From: Mucilaginibacter sp. cycad4
Lineage (GTDB): Bacteria; Bacteroidota; Bacteroidia; Sphingobacteriales; Sphingobacteriaceae
NCBI RefSeq assembly: GCF_034263275.1
Contig: NZ_CP139559.1
Location: forward strand, 434,001 to 498,000
Length of the DNA stretch: 64,000 nucleotides
Direction of reading: 5' to 3'
Below are positions 37,079 through 45,744 of this stretch, piece by piece (the first letter of the stretch is position 1; each line of letters opens with the position of its first letter). The notes beneath the pieces are model-generated. The model saw nothing but the letters and a program-made list of their open reading frames with translations, had not been told where the DNA came from and made no database searches. The translations under genes were made by a program, and so were the position numbers.

Positions 37079-39262
37079 ATGAAAAAACTAACTGTGCTTT
37101 TTATTGCACTACTTTATACTACTATATCATACGCTCAAAATACATTTAAGGCCATTGTTAAAGATGGAAAGACAAAAGAACCATTAATTGGCGCTACTGC
37201 TTTAATGCCTGCAACGGGTAAAGGCGCCGCTGCCGACACGGGCGGGATGATAATACTTAACAATGTTCCCGATGGTAAACAGGTTATCCGTTATAGTTTT
37301 ATCGGATATCAAACCCGGACAGATACAGTTATTTTCCCTCTAAACCAACAGGCCCCTGTACTTGTTTTTTTACAGCCCGAAAAGGAAGAAGGCGAAAACC
37401 TTGCCGAGGTTGTGATAGGCGCCACCCGCAGCAGCCGTACCATAGCAAACATCCCTACAAGGGTTGAGGTGATCTCGGGCGAGGAACTGGACGAAAAAGG
37501 AAATATGAAGCCCGGAGATATCCGTATGCTGCTGGCCGAAAGTACGGGCATCCAAACACAGCAAACATCGGCGACCAGCGGCAATTCCAGTATCCGCATC
37601 CAGGGCCTGGACGGTAAATACACACAGATCATTCGCGATGGTTTTCCGCTGTATTCTGGTTTTTCGGGTGGACTTGGTTTATTGCAGATAGCTCCGCTTG
37701 ACCTGAAGCAGGTTGAGGTAATTAAAGGTTCATCATCAACACTTTATGGTGGCGGCGCAATTGCTGGGCTGGTAAACCTAGTATCTAAAACACCAACCGA
37801 CGAGCGACAATTAAATTTCCTTTTAAATGGAACATCGGCTTTGGGACTTGATGCCAGCGGGTTTTATTCGCAAAAGTTTAAAGATATAGGCGTAACTATG
37901 TATGCGGCCTATAACCATGGCACGGCCTATGATCCTTCAGATATTGGTTTATCTGCCATTCCCCGGTTTAATCGCTATACTTTTAATCCCAAGTTGTTTT
38001 TTTACTTTAATGACCGTACAAAACTGATAGCGGGCATAAACTCAACTATCGAAAACAGGATTGGCGGTGATATGCAATATCTTAAAGGCCGGGGCGATGA
38101 ACAGCATTCCTATTTTGAGGAAAACAAAACCGGTCGTTACAGTTCTCAATTGGAACTTGACCATACTATCAATGATAAGGAGAAACTTACAGTTAAAAAC
38201 AGTGTAAGCTATTTTGACCGAAGCATTAACCTGTCCGCTTACAAGTTTTCGGGTTCGCAGGTTTCATCTTACAGCGAGGCTAATTACGCGTATAACAGCA
38301 GTAGAACCGATTGGGTTGTAGGGATAAATTACCTTACCGATAAGTTTACCGAAGATAAAAACAGCGCTTTTGCCCTGCGAAGCTATAGTTACAACACATT
38401 TGGTGCCTTTGTACAAAATACCTGGAATGCTACCGGTAAGTTTACCCTTGAATCGGGGTTGAGGGGAGATCACCATAGCAAATACGGCTTCTTTTTACTG
38501 CCGAGAATCTCCGGCCTGTACAAGATAAATGCTCATTTTTCGACCCGTTTGGGCGGGGGCCTTGGCTATAAAGCGCCAACTGTATTTACCGAGGATGCTG
38601 AGCGTGTTGAGTTTAGGAATGTATTGCCGATAGATGTAGCCAATACCAAAGCCGAAAGATCATACGGTGCCAATTATGATATTACTTATAAAACCGGTTT
38701 GTTTGATAACATGATGAGCCTGAGCATTAACCAGCTTTTCTTTTATACCCGTATTGAAAGGCCTATTTTGTTAACTACCCTAAGTGATGGCAATTTACAA
38801 TACCTGCAGCCTCCCGGCGATTTGAATACCAAGGGCATCGAAACCAATATTAAGCTAACCTATAACAATTTTAAGCTGTTTATTGGTTATACCCTGGCCG
38901 ATGTTACCCAGCATACCGGCAACAAAGTAACAAACTATCCGCTTGTATCCCGTAACAGGCTTAACAATGTGCTGGTTTATGAAATAGAGGGCAAGTTAAA
39001 ACTTGGGGCCGAAGCATATTATTTCAGTCCGCAGCGTTTGAATGACGGATCGGTCGGTCGGGGATATTGGACAGCAGGTTTCATGGCCGAAAAGATGTGG
39101 AAGCACTTTTCGCTGTTTGTAAACTTCGAGAACCTGACTGATACCCGCCAAACTAAGTTCGGCCCGATATACACCGGCAGCATTACCGACCCGACATTTA
39201 AAGATATTTATGCCCCGCTGGATGGTTTTGTGGTTAACGGCGGCATAAAACTCAAATTGTAG
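37079..39262 (+). CDS. TonB-dependent receptor, siderophore/metal type
   Basis: A 727-residue outer-membrane receptor. Signal peptide about 1-19 (TTISYAQ), a carboxypeptidase-regulatory-like domain (about 20-105), a plug domain (VEVISGEELDEKG, RIQGLDGKYTQIIRDG, QVEVIKGSSSTLYGGGAIAG), and a barrel ending with a terminal Leu-Lys-Leu. The size and plug resemble siderophore, vitamin B12 or metal receptors rather than SusC. The neighbouring Cys-rich protein fits metal uptake. The frame extends 37 residues upstream, but that overlaps the preceding gene, and 37079 gives the signal peptide. Confidence 0.9.
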   Translation: MKKLTVLFIALLYTTISYAQNTFKAIVKDGKTKEPLIGATALMPATGKGAAADTGGMIILNNVPDGKQVIRYSFIGYQTRTDTVIFPLNQQAPVLVFLQPEKEEGENLAEVVIGATRSSRTIANIPTRVEVISGEELDEKGNMKPGDIRMLLAESTGIQTQQTSATSGNSSIRIQGLDGKYTQIIRDGFPLYSGFSGGLGLLQIAPLDLKQVEVIKGSSSTLYGGGAIAGLVNLVSKTPTDERQLNFLLNGTSALGLDASGFYSQKFKDIGVTMYAAYNHGTAYDPSDIGLSAIPRFNRYTFNPKLFFYFNDRTKLIAGINSTIENRIGGDMQYLKGRGDEQHSYFEENKTGRYSSQLELDHTINDKEKLTVKNSVSYFDRSINLSAYKFSGSQVSSYSEANYAYNSSRTDWVVGINYLTDKFTEDKNSAFALRSYSYNTFGAFVQNTWNATGKFTLESGLRGDHHSKYGFFLLPRISGLYKINAHFSTRLGGGLGYKAPTVFTEDAERVEFRNVLPIDVANTKAERSYGANYDITYKTGLFDNMMSLSINQLFFYTRIERPILLTTLSDGNLQYLQPPGDLNTKGIETNIKLTYNNFKLFIGYTLADVTQHTGNKVTNYPLVSRNRLNNVLVYEIEGKLKLGAEAYYFSPQRLNDGSVGRGYWTAGFMAEKMWKHFSLFVNFENLTDTRQTKFGPIYTGSITDPTFKDIYAPLDGFVVNGGIKLKL

Positions 39263-39306
39263 TCAATGTAATTTGGCTGTATTTCAGTGTGTTGGATAAT
39301 TTGATG

Positions 39307-39347
39307 ACACTCCCTGAATGTTTTTTAAAAAAATATTCAGGGAGTGT
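39307..39347. other. strong hairpin between TonB receptor and fecR
   Basis: Perfect 13-bp stem ACACTCCCTGAAT / ATTCAGGGAGTGT around a T6A7 loop that can itself pair. It is not followed by a T run on plus (next bases are AGGGGG), so it may be a processing or regulatory element or a weak terminator 60 bases before the fecR ATG. Confidence 0.7.
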
Positions 39348-39406
39348 AGGGGGTACACTATCTCACAAACGTCATCTCATTTATAAACCGGAATTATTTT
39401 CTTTTC

Positions 39407-40441
39407 ATGAAAGAACCTATACGCATTGATTTGCTCGAGAAATACATCAAAGGCGATTGCACCGAGGCCGAAATAGCTTTAATAAGGCAATGGTATTTCA
39501 GCTTTGAGCGTGAAAATGATCATGTTTCGGACCTGTCACCTACCGACGAGAAGCAACTGGAAGAAAATATCTACTTCCGTATTATTAGCAATCTTGATCT
39601 TGTGAATCGGCCGGTATCTGAAGAACAACCAAAAATTGTGTCGTTCCGCAAATGGTATACCGTAGCTGTTGCGGCTGTAGTTGTATTTGCTCTATCTGCT
39701 ATAGCGGTTATTTATACCCAAAAAACAAAAGATCAGCATCTGGCAGCATCAGCGATAAGCGATGTACACCTGTTTAACATTAGCAATAATACGGGTCATA
39801 TTTATAAAGTTACCTTGCCGGATAGCAGCGCGGTTTGGCTCAATCCATCGGCAAAGATCAGCTATCCTAACCTGTTTGCTCCCGATTCGAGGCAGGTGAG
39901 CATATCAGGCGAGTGCTTTTTTGAGGTGACCAAAAACCCTCAGCGCCCTTTTATTATCAGCAGCCGTTCCATAGTTACCAAAGTTTGGGGTACCAGTTTC
40001 CTGGTGCGCGACAATGAGCGGAGTAACGTAGCCGATGTATCTGTATTAACAGGTAAGGTTTCGGTAAGTGTTAAAACTAAAGGTAGTAACAATGCCATTA
40101 CAACAAAGCTTACCGAAGATGAGGTGATGATCTATCCGCATCAAAAGGCGGTTTATCTGAATGATAAGCATACACTGACATCACAGGCGGTTGAAGTGAG
40201 ATCAACGGTGAAACAGTACCAGCGCACGCATCTCGTGTTTGATAACAAGCCGCTTAAGGAGATCATCCCTGTACTTGATTCGAGCTTTAATGTAAATATC
40301 AAGGTAAGCAGCGAAAAGCTAAACCATTACATCCTGAACGCCGATTTTGATGGGTTTAACTTACCCGATGTGCTTAACGCGCTGAAAAAATCGCTCAATA
40401 TTGATTACGCTATAGTAAATAACCATATAGAACTTAAATAA
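39407..40441 (+). CDS. FecR-type anti-sigma factor
   Basis: A 344-residue single-pass inner-membrane protein. Cytosolic N-terminus (about 1-82) binds the ECF sigma; the membrane helix is VAVAAVVVFALSAIAVIY (about 85-103). The periplasmic FecR domain (VTLPDSSAVWLNPSAKISYP, GECFFEVTKNPQRPFII) is followed by the C-terminal DUF4974-like domain (FDNKPLKEIIPVLDSSFNVNIKV), which contacts the STN domain of the receptor. It transmits receptor occupancy to the sigma factor at 36076. The STN-bearing SusC starts 224 bases downstream. Confidence 0.94.
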   Translation: MKEPIRIDLLEKYIKGDCTEAEIALIRQWYFSFERENDHVSDLSPTDEKQLEENIYFRIISNLDLVNRPVSEEQPKIVSFRKWYTVAVAAVVVFALSAIAVIYTQKTKDQHLAASAISDVHLFNISNNTGHIYKVTLPDSSAVWLNPSAKISYPNLFAPDSRQVSISGECFFEVTKNPQRPFIISSRSIVTKVWGTSFLVRDNERSNVADVSVLTGKVSVSVKTKGSNNAITTKLTEDEVMIYPHQKAVYLNDKHTLTSQAVEVRSTVKQYQRTHLVFDNKPLKEIIPVLDSSFNVNIKVSSEKLNHYILNADFDGFNLPDVLNALKKSLNIDYAIVNNHIELK

Positions 40442-40539
40442 CCAACCATTTAAACAAATCAAAAATTATAAGATGTACAAAAAACTACAAACCTAAAAGA
40501 AGAAGAAAAGTAAAATAACCCAGAAATGATCTGCATAAA

Positions 40540-40625
40540 AAAACTTAGAAGTGTTGCGAGCACCCCTAAGTTTTAAGGATCAAAAGCCCGTTCCGCTAAG
40601 AACACCTCAGGGAGGTGTGCGGGCT
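40540..40625 (+). promoter_or_regulatory. two-hairpin leader upstream of STN-SusC gene
   Basis: First hairpin: AAAACTTAG (40540-40548) / CTAAGTTTT (40566-40574) with an inner GTG/CAC pair. Second: outer arms AGCCCG (40585-40590) / CGGGCT (40620-40625) enclosing a perfect inner stem ACACCTC (40602-40608) / GAGGTGT (40612-40618). The first could terminate fecR transcription; the second is 40 bases before the susC ATG. A regulatory role is inferred. Confidence 0.6.
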
Positions 40626-40665
40626 ATTAATTGTCTCATTTTTAACAAAGAAACATAACAAATAT

Positions 40666-43600
40666 ATGAATTTTCGTTTACGAAGGCCCATACCGTGGGG
40701 TAAAATCATGAAGATCACTTTTAGCCAGATTCTGATAGCAATAATGGTAAGCAGCATAGCTTATTCAAGCCCGATTAAAGCTCAGGGGATCCTTAATAAA
40801 AAGGTAAATGTTACGCTCAGCAATACAACCATGCTTGAGGCTTTACAATACCTTCAAAAAAATAACAATGTAAAGTTTATTTACAGCACGAGTTCTTTAG
40901 ACGCTGATAAGCACTTTTCATTAAACATCAATAACCAAACATTAAAAACCGTACTTGACCAGGTGTTTAAAGACAATGGTATCAATTACGATGTAATGAA
41001 CGATAGGGTAGTACTTGAAAAAAAAGCAGCTACTGTACCTGCAATTAATCCTGCCGAACCTGGTGTTGTAATTACTGAGCAGGTTGCGGCTAACGTTACC
41101 ATTACCGGTAAGGTTACCGATAATACAGGCCAGCCGGTTCCGGGAGCTACAGTTACCGAAAAAGGTACAACAAATGGTATCACTACCGGTGTTGACGGAG
41201 GCTACAAATTATCTGTTGCAGGTCCGGCTTCGGTTATCGTCGTACAATTTATTGGTTATGCTAAACAAGAAATTGTTGTTGGCAACCAAACAGTAATCAA
41301 TGTTGTATTAACTGAAGATATAAAAACAATTAACGAAGTTGTGGTTGTAGGTTATGGTACGCAAAAACGTACTACAGTTACCGGCGCTATCAGTAGTGTT
41401 AAAGCAAGCGATCTGCAGGATCAGCAGGTTACCCGTGTTGACGATGCTTTGAAAGGCCGCGTTACCGGTGTTAGTGTTGTACAAAGCTCGGGTTCGCCGG
41501 GTTCTTCACCACAAATCAGGGTTAGGGGTGTTACCTCAAGGCAAAACAGCGATCCGTTATATGTAATTGACGGTATTGTGGTTGATAACGGCGGTTTGGA
41601 TAACATCAACCCGAATGATGTTGAATCGATAGATGTATTGAAGGATGCGTCTGCCGCTATTTACGGTTCCCGTTCATCAAACGGTGTAATTATCGTTACT
41701 ACCAAAAAAGGTAAAAAAGGCGATGCCCAAATTACCTACAACGGTTATGTTGGCATCCAGTCGCCGGTAAGCAAGCCTAAACTAACCAATGCAACTCAGT
41801 ATGCTACTTTAAGGAATGAGTCATTAACTAATGATGGTAAGGCTGCCCCTTTTGCTAATCCATCATCCTATGGCACAGGTACTAACTGGCAAAATGAGAT
41901 TTTTGAAGGTAATGCCATCATTCATAACCATAACCTGAGCATCAGCGGCGCTTCTGATAAAGCTAACTATTATACCTCATTCGGTTATCTTGATCAGCAG
42001 GGTGTGGTGATGCCTTCAATTTCGGGTTATAAGAAATTTAACTTCACGGTTAATACTTCATACAAACTAAAGAAATGGCTTACCGTAGGTGAAAACTTTA
42101 CCTATGCGTACAGCAAAAACAAGGCTTTCGGTAACACCAATAGTGTATTCGGTGGTCCGCTAAGCTCTGCCTTAAATCTTGACCCGATTACGCCGGTTAC
42201 TGTAAACAACGTTAGCGCCCAGCCAAATCAGGGTGATTATGCTAATGCAAACATCATCCGCAATGCGCAAGGCTTACCTTACGGTATTTCAGGCTATGTG
42301 GGCCAGGAAATCACTAATCCGTTTGCCTACGCACAAACAATTACGGGTAACTATAACGATGCTACCAACCTTTTAGGTAGTGCTTTTGTTGAGGTTGAAC
42401 CTATCCGCGGCTTAAAGATCCGTTCGCAGATCAGCGCTAAACAGGCTTACTATGGTTCTGATGCTTTTACGCCATTGTATTACCTTAACTCAAGTACGTC
42501 AAATACAACAACATCGCAGGTAACCGCTTATAACAGGAACCTTACCTGGAACTGGGATAACACAGCTACCTACACCCGTTCATTTGGTAAACACAACCTT
42601 ACCGCTTTAGTAGGTACCAGTGCGCAAAAAACTACTTCATCAGGTTTACAGGGAACATTTTTGGGCGAGCCGGTAGGTTCACTTGACGATGCCTCTATAA
42701 ACTTCGCTTTGCCGGCGGCCAACCGGATTGCAGCAAGTGCACTTGGTTTAGATGCTGTACAGCCACATACCTTGGCATCATATTTTGGCAGGGTAACTTA
42801 TGACTACGATCAAAAATACCTTTTCTCAGGTATTATCCGTCGTGATGGTTCATCAAAATTTGGTAGCAACAACATTTACGGTGTATTCCCGGCCGGTCAA
42901 ATCGGCTACGTAATGAGCCGTGAAGACTGGTTCCCTAAAAATTCATTTGTTGATTTCTTCAAACTGCGCGCTTCATACGGCTCGGTAGGTAACGAAATGG
43001 CGCTCCAGCCGTTCAGGTATGCTGCTACAATTGGCAGCGGCCGTAACGCAGTATTTGGTGATCAGGTTTATATCGGCTACAGTCCTAACGCGCCGGCAAA
43101 CCCTAACCTGAAATGGGAAGAAACCCATACTACCGATATCGGTTTTGATGCAACCCTGTTAAACAACCTGAGCGTAACTGTTGATGTATACCGCAAGCTT
43201 ACCAAAGGTATGTTACAGCAGGTATCATTGCCTTCATATGCAGGTTTCTCTGATCAGCCTTATGATAACGTAGGTGATATGGAGAATAAAGGTATTGAGT
43301 TAAGCCTTGGCTATAATAACAAGATAGGTGATTTTAGCTATAACGTAGGCGGCAATATCTCTTACAACAAAAACACTGTATTGAGCTTAGGCAACCAGAT
43401 AGATCATTTTACACTTGGTACCGTACAAAGCTCAACTTATGAAATTGGCCGTGTTACTCCGGGGCAACCTTTAGGCGAATTTTATGGTTTCAAAGAACTG
43501 GGTGTATTCCATTCGCAGGCCGAAATTGATTCGTATACCAAAAATGGCCAGTTGATCCAGCCAAACGCTAAGCCAGGTGATTTTAAATGGCAGGATACCG

Positions 43601-44124
43601 ATGGTGATGGCAAAATAACCCAGGCCGACCGCCAGTTTTTAGGTAACCCGCTGCCAACTTTCACGTATGGTATTAACCTGAGTGCCAACTACAAAAACTT
43701 TGATTTCAAACTGTTTGGACAAGGTGTTTGGGGCAACAAAATTTATCAGGCTTACCGCAGGTTAGATATACCAGCTGCCAACTATCCAATTGAAGCGCTT
43801 AACGCGTGGACAACTACCAACAGCAGCAGCAACTACCCGCGTTTAAGTGATGCCGACCCGAACAATAACTTCAAAAACCCATCAAACTTTTACCTGCAAA
43901 ATGGTGCGTACTTCCGTATCAAAACTTTGCAGTTGGGTTACAGCTTACCGGCAGCATGGTTAAAAGCAGCCGATGTTAAGAGGGTTAGAGTATTCCTGAG
44001 CAGTAATAACCTGGTAACAATTACAGGTTACAAAGGATATGATCCTGAAATAAGCGGCGGTATTGATATGGGCATTTACCCTCAGGCACGCACATTTATG
44101 GCAGGTTTGGATATTACTTTATAA
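40666..44124 (+). CDS. SusC-family TonB-dependent receptor with STN signalling domain
   Basis: A 1152-residue receptor. After a signal region (about 1-40, ending SSPIKAQ) comes a secretin/TonB short N-terminal (STN) domain (about 45-125, TMLEALQYLQKNNNVKFIYS, VLDQVFKDNGINYDV), then a carboxypeptidase-regulatory-like domain (about 150-235), TonB-box-like NEVVVVGYG, and plug with DPLYVIDGIV and ESIDVLKDASAAIYG, followed by a large barrel. The STN domain marks it as a transducer acting through FecR (39407) and the ECF sigma (36076). Together with the downstream SusD it takes up an oligosaccharide or similar ligand; the nearby GH9/epimerase pair suggests a beta-glucan or mannan link. Confidence 0.95.
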   Translation: MNFRLRRPIPWGKIMKITFSQILIAIMVSSIAYSSPIKAQGILNKKVNVTLSNTTMLEALQYLQKNNNVKFIYSTSSLDADKHFSLNINNQTLKTVLDQVFKDNGINYDVMNDRVVLEKKAATVPAINPAEPGVVITEQVAANVTITGKVTDNTGQPVPGATVTEKGTTNGITTGVDGGYKLSVAGPASVIVVQFIGYAKQEIVVGNQTVINVVLTEDIKTINEVVVVGYGTQKRTTVTGAISSVKASDLQDQQVTRVDDALKGRVTGVSVVQSSGSPGSSPQIRVRGVTSRQNSDPLYVIDGIVVDNGGLDNINPNDVESIDVLKDASAAIYGSRSSNGVIIVTTKKGKKGDAQITYNGYVGIQSPVSKPKLTNATQYATLRNESLTNDGKAAPFANPSSYGTGTNWQNEIFEGNAIIHNHNLSISGASDKANYYTSFGYLDQQGVVMPSISGYKKFNFTVNTSYKLKKWLTVGENFTYAYSKNKAFGNTNSVFGGPLSSALNLDPITPVTVNNVSAQPNQGDYANANIIRNAQGLPYGISGYVGQEITNPFAYAQTITGNYNDATNLLGSAFVEVEPIRGLKIRSQISAKQAYYGSDAFTPLYYLNSSTSNTTTSQVTAYNRNLTWNWDNTATYTRSFGKHNLTALVGTSAQKTTSSGLQGTFLGEPVGSLDDASINFALPAANRIAASALGLDAVQPHTLASYFGRVTYDYDQKYLFSGIIRRDGSSKFGSNNIYGVFPAGQIGYVMSREDWFPKNSFVDFFKLRASYGSVGNEMALQPFRYAATIGSGRNAVFGDQVYIGYSPNAPANPNLKWEETHTTDIGFDATLLNNLSVTVDVYRKLTKGMLQQVSLPSYAGFSDQPYDNVGDMENKGIELSLGYNNKIGDFSYNVGGNISYNKNTVLSLGNQIDHFTLGTVQSSTYEIGRVTPGQPLGEFYGFKELGVFHSQAEIDSYTKNGQLIQPNAKPGDFKWQDTDGDGKITQADRQFLGNPLPTFTYGINLSANYKNFDFKLFGQGVWGNKIYQAYRRLDIPAANYPIEALNAWTTTNSSSNYPRLSDADPNNNFKNPSNFYLQNGAYFRIKTLQLGYSLPAAWLKAADVKRVRVFLSSNNLVTITGYKGYDPEISGGIDMGIYPQARTFMAGLDITL

Positions 44125-44141
44125 CAGAAATTACAATTATC

Positions 44142-45638
44142 ATGAAATCGAAATATTATCTATATACAGGGATTGTTTTATTGGGGATGGGTACGATAGT
44201 ATCTTGTAAAAAATCATTCCTTGAGCTTGATCCTAAAGGGCAATTTTTAGAGTCAAACTATTATTCTACCCCCGATGAGGCACTTACAGCAGTTGTGGCG
44301 GCTTATGATCCGTTGGTTACAGAAACCGGCGGTATCGATAACACTTACTCTGATCCGCTTGGTGCGCTTAACTCAGCATCTGATGATTGCTATGCAGGTG
44401 GCGGCAGCTCGTCTGATGTACCTCAGTGGCAGGCAATCAATAATTACACACTTACGCCGGCATTAGGTCCGCAAAACCAGTTTTGGGCAATTAACTTTCA
44501 GGGCGTAAACCGTACGGATGTATTACTTGCAAATTTGCCAAAGGCAGTAGGTTTAAGCGCGGATGTATTGAAACGCTATACTGCCGAAGGCCAGTTTTTA
44601 CGTGCGCATTATTATTTTGACCTGATAAGGTTGTTTAAAAATGTACCACTGATATTAACCACACTGAACATTACTAACGTATATGATCAGCCACAGGCAA
44701 CTCCTGAAGCTGTTTATGCGCAGATTGAAACCGACCTTAAAGCGGCAATAACAGGCTTGCCAACTACTGTTCCGGCAACAGAAGGCGGTCGTGTTACGCA
44801 GGGTGCTGCCAAAGCTTTGTTGGGTAAAGTTTATCTGTATGAAAAGAAATGGGCAGACGCTGCCGCTATGCTGCAGGATGTGAATACCAACTACGGCTAT
44901 AAACTGTTGCCGAATTTTGGCGATGTTTTCAGCCCTAAAAACAAGTTTAACAGTGAATCGATTTTTGAATTGGTTCACTCAGGCTCACAAAGCTATACCT
45001 GGAGCAACTGGAACCAGTTTAAATCGAACATCTACACCCAGATGATTGGTCCGCGTAGCTATACCGGCCCGGTGTATTATGGTGGGGGTTATGGTTTTAA
45101 TCCGGTAACAACCCAACTGGCTACCGCTTTAAAAGGCGATCCGCGTTATGGTTATACCGTTGTTAACATTGACAGTTTAACTAAAGCTACCAAAACCAGT
45201 TATTCACCAAGCTACCAAAATACAGGTTATTTTATTCAGAAGTATGCACCTGTATTGGCTAATAAAGTTACCACAGGTACTACAGATTTGAACTGGCCTA
45301 ACGATTACATCGAGATCCGTTTGGCTGATACCTACCTGATGGAGGCCGAAGCCGAATTGAACGGCGGCGGTGATCAGGGCCGTGCACAAACATTGTACAA
45401 TGCAGTGCGTGCCCGTGTTGGTTTAGCTTCAAAACCTGCTACGCTTCAAAATATCTATGATGAGCGCAGACTTGAGCTGGCTACCGAAGGCCATCGTTGG
45501 TTTGACCTTGTACGCTGGGGACAAGCACCAACCGTGCTTGCATCTAAAGGCTTTAAAGCAGGTGTTAATGAGATTTTACCAATCCCGTTAAATGAAACAC
45601 TTAACGGTACCAAGCTTAAACAAAATCCGGGTTATTAA
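44142..45638 (+). CDS. SusD/RagB-family outer-membrane lipoprotein
   Basis: A 498-residue SusD-like lipoprotein. Signal and lipobox GTIVSC (about Cys22). Family elements include TPDEALTAVVAAYDPLV, AEGQFLRAHYYFDLIRLFKNVPLI, GAAKALLGKVYLYEKKWADAA and the C-terminal IYDERRLELATEGHRWFDLVRWG plus ILPIPLNET and QNPGY. It is encoded 17 bases after its SusC partner. Confidence 0.95.
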   Translation: MKSKYYLYTGIVLLGMGTIVSCKKSFLELDPKGQFLESNYYSTPDEALTAVVAAYDPLVTETGGIDNTYSDPLGALNSASDDCYAGGGSSSDVPQWQAINNYTLTPALGPQNQFWAINFQGVNRTDVLLANLPKAVGLSADVLKRYTAEGQFLRAHYYFDLIRLFKNVPLILTTLNITNVYDQPQATPEAVYAQIETDLKAAITGLPTTVPATEGGRVTQGAAKALLGKVYLYEKKWADAAAMLQDVNTNYGYKLLPNFGDVFSPKNKFNSESIFELVHSGSQSYTWSNWNQFKSNIYTQMIGPRSYTGPVYYGGGYGFNPVTTQLATALKGDPRYGYTVVNIDSLTKATKTSYSPSYQNTGYFIQKYAPVLANKVTTGTTDLNWPNDYIEIRLADTYLMEAEAELNGGGDQGRAQTLYNAVRARVGLASKPATLQNIYDERRLELATEGHRWFDLVRWGQAPTVLASKGFKAGVNEILPIPLNETLNGTKLKQNPGY

Positions 45639-45657
45639 TTTAACCCTTATAATCAAT

Positions 45658-45692
45658 AAAAAGGCTGTCATGTTACATGGCAGCCTTTTTAT
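45658..45692 (+). terminator. Rho-independent terminator after second susD-like gene
   Basis: Stem AAAAAGGCTGTCATG / CATGGCAGCCTTTTT (one G-T pair) with a TTA loop. Confidence 0.85.
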
Positions 45693-45744
45693 CTTTATAT
45701 AGAGGGGCATTACATTGGCTTTTCAATTTTTAGCAGGTAATTTT

